Assembly (NCBI RefSeq): GCF_900094595.1
Contig: NZ_FMAD01000010.1
Span: 62,001-126,000, forward strand
Direction: 5' to 3'
Origin: Cupriavidus alkaliphilus
GTDB taxonomy: Bacteria; Pseudomonadota; Gammaproteobacteria; Burkholderiales; Burkholderiaceae
DNA: 64,000 nucleotides
Shown one piece after another: positions 17,902 through 25,672 of this stretch; the first letter of the stretch is position 1; every line of letters starts with the position of its first letter. Made by a program: the position numbers and the translations under genes. A model generated the notes under the pieces. It had not been told where the DNA came from. It did no database searches and was given only the letters and a program-made list of their open reading frames with translations.

Positions 17902-18774
17902 ATGGCGCGCGCCCCCCGCCCTCTTCCCGCCGCGGCACCCACCAGCCGCCGATCCCGGCAGCCGCTGCCCGATCCCACGCCCGAGACCCTGGCGCTGGGC
18001 GATACCTACGCCGATCCGCCGCCCTATTTCCGCTTCGACCGCAGCCCGCTGCCGGTCACCGCGATGGCCGCCGACTACCTGCCCGGCCACATGACCCAGC
18101 CGCACCAGCATCCGCACGCGCAGCTGATCCACGCGGTGCACGGCGTGATGGTGGTGGCTACGGCCGATGGCCAGTGGATCGTGCCGCCCACGCGCGGCAT
18201 GTGGATGCCGGGCGGCACCACGCATTGGATCCGCATGGTGGGCCGGGTGCAGATGCGCACCGCCTATATCCGCCCCGATGCCGCGCCGGACCTGCCGCAG
18301 CGCTGCACCGTGCTGGGCATCTCGCCGCTGCTGCGCGAACTGATCCTGGCCGCGGTGGAGATTGCCCTGCCCTACGCGCCCGACACGCGTGACGCGCGGC
18401 TGATGCGGCTGCTGCTCGATGAAGTGATGCTGGTGCCGTCGCTGCCGCTGCACCTGCCGCGCCCGGCCGATGCCAGCCTTCGGCAGATCTGCGACGCCAT
18501 CGCCGGCGCGCCCGACACCGCGCTGACGCTGGCGGACTGGGGCGCGCGGCTGGGGCTGGATCCCAAGACCATCCAGCGCCGCTTTGCGCGCGAAACCGGC
18601 ATGACCTTCGGCCAATGGCGCCAGCAGGCGCGCCTGCTGGCCGCGCTGGAAAAACTGGCGGCCGGCAGCAAGGTGGTGGATGTGGCGCTGGACCTGGGCT
18701 ATGACAGCCCGAGCGCGTTCGCCACCATGTTCCGGCGCCAGTTCGGCGTGCCGCCGAGCGCGTTCTTCCGCTAG
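17902..18774 (+). CDS. AraC-family regulator with cupin sensor domain
   Basis: The 290-residue protein has an N-terminal cupin-like domain with a His-rich metal/ligand motif (QPHQHPHAQLIHAVHG, about residues 65-80) and a C-terminal double HTH (SLRQICDAIAG, LGLDPKTIQRRFARETGMTFGQWRQQARL, LGYDSPSAFATMFRRQFGVPP). A GGAGAAAAGGA ribosome binding site precedes ATG 17902. It is divergent from the Fsr-like exporter, its likely target. Confidence 0.92.
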   Translation: MARAPRPLPAAAPTSRRSRQPLPDPTPETLALGDTYADPPPYFRFDRSPLPVTAMAADYLPGHMTQPHQHPHAQLIHAVHGVMVVATADGQWIVPPTRGMWMPGGTTHWIRMVGRVQMRTAYIRPDAAPDLPQRCTVLGISPLLRELILAAVEIALPYAPDTRDARLMRLLLDEVMLVPSLPLHLPRPADASLRQICDAIAGAPDTALTLADWGARLGLDPKTIQRRFARETGMTFGQWRQQARLLAALEKLAAGSKVVDVALDLGYDSPSAFATMFRRQFGVPPSAFFR

Positions 18775-18804
18775 GGCAATGCGGGCGCGAGGCGCAAGCC
18801 GTGC

Positions 18805-20049
18805 TCAGTTGCCCAGGTAGCGCTCCACCAGCCGCGTCCAGTAAGCGGCGCCAACGGTCAGGTTGTCGTCGTTGAAGTCATAGCCGGCGTTGTGCAGCAG
18901 CGGCTGGTTGGCGCCGTTGCCCAGGCGCACGAAGCAGCCGGGACGCTGCTGCAGGAAGTAGGCAAAGTCCTCGCTGCCGGCGATGCGCGCGGCGTGGTCC
19001 ACCACCTTGCCGCCGCCGACCAGTTCCTCGGCCACCTGGCGCGCGAACTCGGTCTCGCGCTCGCTGTTGACCAGCACCGGGTAGCCGCGCACGTAATCGA
19101 TCTCGGCCACCGCGCCATAGCCTTCGGCGTGCGAGGTGGCGAGCTGGCGGATGCGGTGCTCCAGCGCGGCCCGCACCTCGGGGCTGAACGAGCGCACGCT
19201 GAGCTCCATGCGCGCGTGGTCGGGGATCACATTGGGCGCGTGGCCGGCGTGCAGCGTGCCGATCGTGACCACCGCGGTTTCGTTGGGGTCGACATAGCGC
19301 GACACCACCGACTGCAGCGCCATCACCAGGCTGCCCGCCACCAGGATCGGGTCGACCGACTGGTGCGGCCGCGCGGCGTGGCCGCCCTTGCCGCGGATGG
19401 TGATGGTGACGGTGTCGCACGCGGCCATGAACGGGCCCGCGCGGAACAGGAATGTGCCCTGCTCCACGCCCGGATGGTTATGCAGGCCGAAGATGGCATC
19501 GCACGGAAAGCGCTCGAACAGCCCGTCGGCAAGCATGCGCTCGGCGCCGCCGCCAGCGCCGATTTCCTCGGCCGGCTGGAAGATCAGGTGCACGGTGCCG
19601 TTGAAATTGCGCGTGCGCGCCAGTTGCCGGGCCGCGCCAAGCAGGATCGCGGTGTGGCCGTCGTGGCCGCAGGCGTGCATGCGACCGGCATTGGCGCTGG
19701 CGTATGGCAGCGCGGTGCGCTCATGGATCGGCAAGGCGTCCATGTCGGCGCGGATGCCCACGCTATGGCCGCTCTCACCACAGCGCAGCGTACCCACCAC
19801 CCCGGTGCCGCCCACGCCGCGCGTGACCGCGTAGCCCCACCCTTCGAGCAAGGTGGCGACCAGGCCGGCGGTGCGGACCTCTTCGAAGGCAAGTTCGGGA
19901 TGCTGGTGGATATTGCGCCGGATGGCTTCGAGCTCGGCGCGGCTGTCGAGGGTATCGGCCAGCGCGCAGTATCGGTGCTTCAGCGATGAGGCGGGGGACT
20001 GAAGAGTGGCGCCGAGGTAAGACTCGATTTCGGGGGCGTGCTCGGACAT
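18805..20049 (-). CDS. M20-family amidohydrolase (hippurate hydrolase-like)
   Basis: This 414-residue cytoplasmic peptidase-like enzyme has the M20D metal-binding set: Asp in ADMDALP (about 102-104), Cys127 and His129 in HACGHDGHT, Glu161/162 in QPAEE, His190/192 in GLHNHPG and a C-terminal His in LLHNAGYDFND. Such enzymes hydrolyse N-acyl or N-aminoacyl amides. Repeats in the leader (20185-20223) suggest dedicated control. It lies downstream of an FAH-family gene on the same strand, but 204 nt away. Confidence 0.93.
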   Translation of the reverse strand: MSEHAPEIESYLGATLQSPASSLKHRYCALADTLDSRAELEAIRRNIHQHPELAFEEVRTAGLVATLLEGWGYAVTRGVGGTGVVGTLRCGESGHSVGIRADMDALPIHERTALPYASANAGRMHACGHDGHTAILLGAARQLARTRNFNGTVHLIFQPAEEIGAGGGAERMLADGLFERFPCDAIFGLHNHPGVEQGTFLFRAGPFMAACDTVTITIRGKGGHAARPHQSVDPILVAGSLVMALQSVVSRYVDPNETAVVTIGTLHAGHAPNVIPDHARMELSVRSFSPEVRAALEHRIRQLATSHAEGYGAVAEIDYVRGYPVLVNSERETEFARQVAEELVGGGKVVDHAARIAGSEDFAYFLQQRPGCFVRLGNGANQPLLHNAGYDFNDDNLTVGAAYWTRLVERYLGN

Positions 20050-20120
20050 GACGTTTTGCTCTCTGGCGAAACCTGTATAACCAGTATTTCACGCAGAAAA
20101 GGCGAGCGAAACGTCAGGCC

Positions 20121-20150
20121 CCGGATTTCCTGTAAAACCATGTAATCCGG
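20121..20150. repeat. Inverted repeat upstream of the amidohydrolase
   Basis: CCGGATT (20121-20127) pairs with AATCCGG (20144-20150) across a 16-nt loop. It lies between the FAH stop and the M20 start, so it could be a weak terminator or an operator. Confidence 0.35.
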
Positions 20151-20184
20151 CCGCTTTGTGCGCCGGAACTGTTGCCCTAATCGT

Positions 20185-20223
20185 ACGCTTTGTGTGAAAA
20201 CCAAACGCTTTGTATGAAAGCGT
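20185..20223. promoter_or_regulatory. Direct repeats phased at 20 bp, candidate operator
   Basis: ACGCTTTGTGTGAAA (20185-20199) and ACGCTTTGTATGAAA (20205-20219) differ at one base and start exactly 20 bp apart, about two helical turns. The second also forms a dyad ACGCTTT-N5-AAAGCGT (20205-20223), and a weaker copy, CCGCTTTGTG, sits at 20151-20160. The array is upstream of the M20 gene. Confidence 0.55.
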
Positions 20224-20253
20224 ATCGATGGGGAACCCTTCCGGCGGCCGCGG

Positions 20254-21102
20254 TCACCGCTCGCCGTAGGCCACGACCCGCTGCGATTGCTCGCCCAGCC
20301 CGTCCACGCCCAGACGCATGGTGTCGCCGGCCTTCAGGAAGCGCGGCGGCTTGCAGCCCATGCCGACGCCGGGCGGCGTGCCGGTCGCGATCAGGTCGCC
20401 CGGCAGCAGCGTCATGAAGCGGCTGACATAGCTCACCAGCGTGGCCACGTCGAACACCATGGTGGCGGTGGTGCCCTGCTGCACGCGCTCGCCGTTGACC
20501 TCCAGCCACAGCCCCAGCGCCTGCGGATCCGCCACTTCGTCGCGCGTTACCAGCCACGGGCCGGCCGGGCAGAAGGTGTCGCAGCCCTTGCCCTTGTCCC
20601 AGGTGCCGCCGCGCTCGATCTGGAACTCGCGCTCCGAGACATCGTTGACCACGCAGTAGCCGGCCACGTGCTCCAGCGCCAGTTCGCGCGAGACGTTGCG
20701 CGCGGTGGTGCCGATGACCACGCCAAGCTCCACTTCCCAGTCGGTCTTGTGCGAGCCGAACGGCAGCATCACCGCGTCGTTGGGGCCATTGAGCGAGCTG
20801 TTGGCCTTCAGGAACACGATCGGCTCGGCCGGCAGCGGCATGCCGGCTTCGGCAGCGTGGTCGGCATAGTTCAGGCCAATCGCGACGATCTTGCCGAGTC
20901 CGGTCCAGGGCACGCCAAAACGCGCGCCTTCGATGACAGGCAGGGTCTGCGGGTCGATCTGCGCCAGCGCATCCAGCGCGGCCGGCGCCAGCTGCGCCGC
21001 ATCGACATCGGGGATCACGCCGGACAGGTCGCGCACGCGGCCTGCCTCATCGATCATGCCAGGGCGCTCGGCGCCGGGATTGCCTACTCGAACCAGTTTC
21101 AT
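20254..21102 (-). CDS. Fumarylacetoacetate hydrolase-family protein
   Basis: This 282-residue enzyme has an FAH fold: the N-terminal cap KLVRVGNPGAERPGMID, core IVAIGLNYADHAAE, the metal-binding Glu pair in DWEVELGVVIG, Asp/Glu in CVVNDVSEREFQ, and GDLIATGTPPGVG. The family cleaves or hydrolyses beta-dicarbonyl acids such as acylpyruvates and ureidoglycolate. Neighbours (GntR regulator, MFS importer, AMDase-like enzyme, amidohydrolase) point to a carboxylate catabolic pathway, substrate unknown. Confidence 0.92.
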   Translation of the reverse strand: MKLVRVGNPGAERPGMIDEAGRVRDLSGVIPDVDAAQLAPAALDALAQIDPQTLPVIEGARFGVPWTGLGKIVAIGLNYADHAAEAGMPLPAEPIVFLKANSSLNGPNDAVMLPFGSHKTDWEVELGVVIGTTARNVSRELALEHVAGYCVVNDVSEREFQIERGGTWDKGKGCDTFCPAGPWLVTRDEVADPQALGLWLEVNGERVQQGTTATMVFDVATLVSYVSRFMTLLPGDLIATGTPPGVGMGCKPPRFLKAGDTMRLGVDGLGEQSQRVVAYGER

Positions 21103-21136
21103 CGTCGTCGTGGGGTGGTGTGTTCTTGGAAGGGGT

Positions 21137-21865
21137 TCAGGCGGATTGCTTGAGCGCGCCGTTGCGCGCGTGGCCCTCGGCCAGCGTTTGCGCCACCACG
21201 GTCAGCACTTCCCGGGCGGTGTTCTCGGAATGGCTGCGCAGCACCTGGGCCAGCCGCGGCCGGCCGGGTTCGCGCAGCGCGGCCATGATGGCCTCGTGTT
21301 CCTCGTGCGACTCCTGCCAGCGCAGGGTATCGGCGTTGGCGGCGCCGCGGGCCCGGTGCACCTTGCTCATCAGCGAGGCGTAGACGCTGGCCAGCACCGG
21401 GTTGGCGGCGCCGTCGATGATGAGCTGGTGGATCTCCTGGTTGATGCGGAAATAGTCGGTGCGCCGGCCAGCGGCATGGGCGTCGATCATGGCCTGGTGG
21501 CGCCGCTCCAGCTTGGCCATCGCGGCCGCGCCCAGACGCTGCGCCGCCAGTTCCCCCGCCAGCGCCTCCAGCCCGTGCAGGGTTTCGAAGGTGGCGCGCA
21601 GTTCTTCCAGGTCCAGCGGCGCCACGCGGTAGCCGATGTACTGCCGGTGCAGCACCAGCCCCTCGGACACCAGCACCTTCAGCGCCTCGCGCAGCGGCGT
21701 CTTGGACACATCGAAGGTCTCGCAGAAGGCCCGTTCGTCGATGCGCGCGCCGGGCGGCAGTTCGCCCTCTTCGATCATGGTGCGCAGCCGCGCGGCGATT
21801 TCGGCCGACATGCCAAGCGTGCGCAGGCGCGCGGAAGGGGAAAGCGTTTGTGTCACAGACGTCAC
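21137..21865 (-). CDS. GntR-family regulator, FCD (FadR) subfamily
   Basis: The regulator has an N-terminal winged helix (IAARLRTMIEEGELPPGARIDERAFCETFDVSKTPLREALKVLVSEGLV) and an all-helical FCD ligand domain with metal-binding His residues typical of carboxylate sensors (QEIHQL, HEEHEAIM). The start is uncertain: GTG 21865 gives 242 residues, ATG 21811 gives 224, and an open frame reaches 21937. It is divergent from the MFS gene at 22045 and probably controls the cluster from 18.8 to 24.2 kb. Confidence 0.88.
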   Translation of the reverse strand: MTSVTQTLSPSARLRTLGMSAEIAARLRTMIEEGELPPGARIDERAFCETFDVSKTPLREALKVLVSEGLVLHRQYIGYRVAPLDLEELRATFETLHGLEALAGELAAQRLGAAAMAKLERRHQAMIDAHAAGRRTDYFRINQEIHQLIIDGAANPVLASVYASLMSKVHRARGAANADTLRWQESHEEHEAIMAALREPGRPRLAQVLRSHSENTAREVLTVVAQTLAEGHARNGALKQSA

Positions 21866-21952
21866 CAAAATGGGGAAATGCACCACAGCAAGGCTACCAC
21901 ACCCCGAAATTGTGCATTCGCAACATCGTAAAATCAATGACTTACACGCGTA

Positions 21953-21979
21953 GTAATTACAGATTACGTATCCTATACT
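21953..21979 (+). promoter_or_regulatory. Candidate promoter/operator between GntR and MFS genes
   Basis: An AT-rich patch holds the 8-bp palindrome GTAATTAC (21953-21960) followed by ATTACGTAT and a -10-like TATACT (21974-21979) for the MFS gene. No strong -35 is visible, as expected for a regulated promoter. Confidence 0.4.
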
Positions 21980-22044
21980 CCGGCCTGTTGCGCGACACCC
22001 ATCAGAACTGCCTCAACCAAAGGACGAAAACAGGAGACGCCGTC

Positions 22045-23343
22045 ATGCAGACGACAACGCGGGCAACAGCGCTGACCGAGGCCAAAACCTCGGTGCGCTG
22101 GAAGATTTTTTTGATGATGCTGTTTCTCATCGCGATCAACTACATTGATCGCGCCTCGCTGTCGGTGGCCATGCCGCTGATCGCCAAGGAGTTCGACCTC
22201 AGCCCCGCCATGCAGGGCCTGATCCTCAGTTCCTTCTTCTGGACCTACGCACTGATGCAGGTGCCGGGCGGCATGCTGGCCGACAAGTACAAGCCGCGCA
22301 TCGTGATCGCGTGCGCCACCGTGTTCTGGGGCATTGCCCAGGCCGTGGCGGCATTTACCACCAACGCCACGCAGCTGCTGCTGACGCGCCTGGGCCTGGG
22401 CGCCGCCGAGGCGCCGATCTACCCGGCCGGCGGCAAGCTCAATGCGATCTGGATGACGCAGAACGAGCGCGGCCGCGGCGCCACGCTGCTGGACGGCGGC
22501 GCCCCGCTGGGCGCGGCCCTGGGCGCGATCATCATTACCTGGCTGATCGCCGCGCTGGACTCGTGGCGGCTGGCCTATATCGTCGCCGGCGTCGGCACGG
22601 TGCTGGCCGGCATAGTGGCCTGGTACTACGTGCGCAACTCCCCGCGCGAGCACCGCGGCGTCAACGAACTGGAAGCGCGCTACATCGAGGAAGCCCTGGC
22701 CAATGAGCACCGCGCCGAGCCGGCCAACCTGTCGGGCCGCTCGCTCGACTTCTTCAAGTACCGCTCGGTGTGGTGCATGGCGATCGGCTGGATGTGCTTC
22801 AACACCGTGTTCTACGGCCTGCTGACCTGGATGCCCAACTACCTGAACAAGGTGCACGGCTTCGACATCAAGCAGATGGGCGGCGCCAGCTTCATCATCT
22901 TCTTCAGCGGCTTCGTCGGCGAACTGATCGGCGGCTGGATCGCCGACAAATGGAAGGAAGCCGGCGGCCGGCCCAACGTGGTGATGCGCACGCTGTTCGG
23001 CATCGCCGCGGTGGTGGCGACGGCGTCGATCTTCTCGGTGGCCTACGTCACCGACCCGGTGGTGGTGGTCGTGCTGCTGTCTTCCACGCTGTTCTTCCTG
23101 CGCTGGTGCGGCCTGTTCTGGTGCGTGCCGTCGATGCTGGGCACGCGCAACAAGGTCGGCTTCCTGGGCGGCGTGATGAACCTGGGCGGCAATATCGGCG
23201 GCATCTCGGTGCCGATCATCGTCGGCATGATCGTGCAGTTCACCGGCTCGTACTTCCTGGCGCTGATGTTCTTCGCCGCGGCCGGCGTGGGCCTGCTGCT
23301 GGCTTCCACCGCGATCGACTACGAGACTAAGATCCCGGTCTGA
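22045..23343 (+). CDS. MFS transporter, anion:cation symporter (ACS) family
   Basis: This 432-residue, 12-TM importer has ACS-family features: AINYIDRASLSVAMPLIAKEF in the first helix, VPGGMLADKYKPR in loop 2-3, and LGAAEAPIYPAGGKLNAIWM in the fourth/fifth region. ACS members take up organic acids such as glucarate, galactonate, tartrate or phthalate. ATG 22045 has AGGAGA eight nt upstream; earlier in-frame codons are promoter sequence. A gene for a decarboxylase/isomerase-family enzyme follows after 97 nt. Confidence 0.93.
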   Translation: MQTTTRATALTEAKTSVRWKIFLMMLFLIAINYIDRASLSVAMPLIAKEFDLSPAMQGLILSSFFWTYALMQVPGGMLADKYKPRIVIACATVFWGIAQAVAAFTTNATQLLLTRLGLGAAEAPIYPAGGKLNAIWMTQNERGRGATLLDGGAPLGAALGAIIITWLIAALDSWRLAYIVAGVGTVLAGIVAWYYVRNSPREHRGVNELEARYIEEALANEHRAEPANLSGRSLDFFKYRSVWCMAIGWMCFNTVFYGLLTWMPNYLNKVHGFDIKQMGGASFIIFFSGFVGELIGGWIADKWKEAGGRPNVVMRTLFGIAAVVATASIFSVAYVTDPVVVVVLLSSTLFFLRWCGLFWCVPSMLGTRNKVGFLGGVMNLGGNIGGISVPIIVGMIVQFTGSYFLALMFFAAAGVGLLLASTAIDYETKIPV

Positions 23344-23440
23344 AGACCCGTCGGATCACCGAGTTCCGCAAGACCAACAAACCCGCGACAGGCGCCGGCA
23401 ACGTCCCGGCGCCCGCACTCACTCCTGAGACAGAACCACA

Positions 23441-24169
23441 ATGACCAAGCAAATCCGACTCGGCATGCTGACGCCGTCTTCCAACACCGCGCTCGAACCC
23501 ATCACCAGCGCGATGGTGGCCGGCCTGCCCAATGTCAGCGCCCATTTCTCGCGCTTCACCGTTACCGAGATCTCGCTGCGCGACCAGGCCCTGGGCCAGT
23601 TCAACCTCGACAAGATCCTGGCCGCGGCCAGCCTGCTGGCCGACGCGCGCGTCGATGTCATCGCGTGGAACGGGACCTCTTCCGGCTGGCTCGGCTTCGA
23701 CAAGGACGAAGCGCTGTGCAAACAGATCACCGAAGCCACCGGCATCCCGGCCACCACCTCGGTGCTGGCGCTCAACGAGATCCTGGAAAAGACCGGCGCG
23801 CGCAACTTCGGCCTGGCCACACCGTACCTGGACGACGTGCAGCAGCGCATCATCGCCAACTATGAGCGCAGCGGCTTCCATTGCGTGGCGGAGAGCCACC
23901 TGGACCTGCACGTGAACTACAGCTTCGCCGAGGTCGAGGAAGACACCATCCGCGAGATGGTGCGCGGCCTGGCGCAGCACCAGCCGCAGGCCATTACCAC
24001 GTTCTGCACCAACCTGCGCGCCGCGCACCTGGCCGAAGAACTGGAAGCCGAAACCGGCATCCCGCTGTACGACACGATCTCGACGGTGGTATGGAAGTCG
24101 CTGCGCCTGTGCGGCGTGGATACGCGCGAGCTGCGCGGCTGGGGCCGCCTGTTCCGCGAAGTCGAGTAA
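23441..24169 (+). CDS. Arylmalonate decarboxylase/maleate isomerase-family enzyme
   Basis: This 242-residue Asp/Glu racemase-superfamily protein opens KQIRLGMLTPSSNTALEP and ends GWGRLFREVE. The N-terminal catalytic Cys of racemases and maleate isomerases is replaced by NGTSSGW (residues 77-83), while the second Cys is kept (Cys189, in TTFCTNLR). From memory, arylmalonate decarboxylase has this same GTS plus single Cys layout, so decarboxylation or a single-Cys isomerisation is more likely than classical two-base racemisation. It is preceded by the MFS importer, so the pair probably handles an imported dicarboxylate. Confidence 0.85.
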   Translation: MTKQIRLGMLTPSSNTALEPITSAMVAGLPNVSAHFSRFTVTEISLRDQALGQFNLDKILAAASLLADARVDVIAWNGTSSGWLGFDKDEALCKQITEATGIPATTSVLALNEILEKTGARNFGLATPYLDDVQQRIIANYERSGFHCVAESHLDLHVNYSFAEVEEDTIREMVRGLAQHQPQAITTFCTNLRAAHLAEELEAETGIPLYDTISTVVWKSLRLCGVDTRELRGWGRLFREVE

Positions 24170-24199
24170 GCCGGGACAGCCATCGTCCTGTGCAGATCT

Positions 24200-24229
24200 G
24201 CAATGCGCGTCCGCAAGGACGCGCATTGC
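24200..24229 (+). terminator. Perfect 13-bp hairpin after the AMDase-like gene
   Basis: GCAATGCGCGTCC (24200-24212) pairs exactly with GGACGCGCATTGC (24217-24229) around a GCAA tetraloop. It lies 30 nt after the stop codon and separates this operon from the GST gene. There is no long U-tract. Confidence 0.75.
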
Positions 24230-24307
24230 TGCATAAGGGGCCCGATCCTAGACTGCCTGCACGGCCGCCGCATGGCGTGGCGGCCAGGCAACCACCACAG
24301 GATCGCG

Positions 24308-24934
24308 ATGAAGCTCTACTACACTCCGGGCGTCTGCTCGATGGCCGTCCATATCGCCCTGCGCGAAGCCGGCCTGCCGGTCACGCTGGCCAGGGTCGAC
24401 CTGCACACCCACAAGCTGGCCGTGCCCGAGAACGACACCGACGACTACTACACCATCAACCCGCGCGGCTACGTGCCGCTGCTGCAGCTGGACGACGGCT
24501 CGCGCCACACCGAGGTGGCGTCGCTGCTGCAGTACATCGCCGACCTCGTTCCCGAACGCAAGCTGCTGCCTGCGGCCGGCACCCGCGAGCGCCTCGAAGC
24601 CACCGGCTGGATCACGCTGGTCTCGACCGAATTGCACAAGGTGTTCAGCCCCTGGCTGTGGCACAAGGAAACCGCGCAAAGCACGCAGGACGAATGCAAA
24701 GCCAGGCTGCAGCGCCGCTTCGCTGAATTCGACCAGCACCTGCAAACCCGCCAGTACCTGACCGGCGACACCTTTACGGTGGCCGATGCGTACTGCTTCA
24801 CCATCGTCGGCTGGGCCCGCATCCTGAAGCTGCCGCTCAATGACTACCCGGCGCTGCAGCAATACCTGTCGCGGGTTGCGGCGCGGCCCGCGGTGCAGGA
24901 AGCGATGCGAGCCGAAGGGCTGGTGCGCGACTAA
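24308..24934 (+). CDS. Beta-class glutathione S-transferase
   Basis: This 208-residue GST has an N-terminal thioredoxin-like domain starting MKLYYTPGVCSMAVHIALREAGL, with Cys10 as in bacterial beta-class enzymes, and a helical C-terminal domain (YLTGDTFTVADAYCFTIVGW). It conjugates or binds glutathione in the cytoplasm. ATG 24308 matches the family start; the longer frame crosses the upstream terminator. It is probably not part of the preceding operon. Confidence 0.94.
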   Translation: MKLYYTPGVCSMAVHIALREAGLPVTLARVDLHTHKLAVPENDTDDYYTINPRGYVPLLQLDDGSRHTEVASLLQYIADLVPERKLLPAAGTRERLEATGWITLVSTELHKVFSPWLWHKETAQSTQDECKARLQRRFAEFDQHLQTRQYLTGDTFTVADAYCFTIVGWARILKLPLNDYPALQQYLSRVAARPAVQEAMRAEGLVRD

Positions 24935-24959
24935 GCCCGGCCGCGCGGCGGATCGCTGC

Positions 24960-25580
24960 TCAGCGCGGCGCGGCGAGCAGCGATTCGATCCTCGCCACCA
25001 GTTCCTTGTCGTCCGGCGCGGTGCGGCTGCCGTAGCTGGCCACCACCTTGCCGTCGCGGCCGATCAGGTATTTGTAGAAGTTCCATTTCGGCGCGGTGCC
25101 GGTCTGCTTGGCCAGCAGCGCGTACATCGGGTTGGCCTCGCTGCCGCGCACATGCGATTTGCCCAGCATCGGGAACTTGACGCCGTAGGTGTTGTAGCAG
25201 AAGTCCGCGATCTCTTTCTGCGAGCCCGGCTCCTGCGAGAAGTCGTTGGACGGGAAGCCCAGCACCACCAGGCCGCGCGCGTTGTACTTCGCGTACAGCG
25301 CCTCGAGCCCTTCGTACTGCGGCGTGAAACCGCAATAGCTCGCGGTATTGACCACCAGCACCACCTTGCCCGCGTACTGGCACAGGTTCTGCGGCGCATC
25401 GTCCTGCAGGCGCGGGAAGGTGAAATTGAGCGATGCCGGGCAGGTGCCAGCGGCGACGGGCGTGGCAGGCTTGTCGGCTGCGCGCAGCGGTGCCGGCAAC
25501 AGGGCCGCGCTGGCGGCTGCCAGGGTGAAGGCGGCAGCCAGGGGAACGGACAGGCGGAAAGGCAGGGGGCGACGGCTCAT
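24960..25580 (-). CDS. Exported glutathione peroxidase-like protein
   Basis: This 206-residue protein has a signal peptide (about 1-34, ending LRA before ADKP) and a GPx core: VNTASYCGFTPQYEGLEALY with peroxidatic Cys83, and WNFYKYLIGRDG with Trp166/Asn167. The usual FPCNQF motif reads FPSNDF, so the tetrad Gln is Asp113. GPx-like proteins reduce peroxides, often using thioredoxin. The frame is open further upstream through the exporter gene on another frame, but ATG 25580 is the natural start. Confidence 0.9.
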   Translation of the reverse strand: MSRRPLPFRLSVPLAAAFTLAAASAALLPAPLRAADKPATPVAAGTCPASLNFTFPRLQDDAPQNLCQYAGKVVLVVNTASYCGFTPQYEGLEALYAKYNARGLVVLGFPSNDFSQEPGSQKEIADFCYNTYGVKFPMLGKSHVRGSEANPMYALLAKQTGTAPKWNFYKYLIGRDGKVVASYGSRTAPDDKELVARIESLLAAPR

Positions 25581-25672
25581 GGCGACGGGGCTCCGGTGGT
25601 CGGCTCGCTGGTTCGGGTACGCGTAGTTTACGCCGATGGCGGCCGGCCGGATGCGGCCCGCTTTCCGTCCGG

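Noticed and set aside
15876..17978. 700-codon minus-strand frame covering the MFS and MarR genes
   Set aside because: Shadow frame of the Fsr-like exporter and antisense of marR; no recognisable domains.
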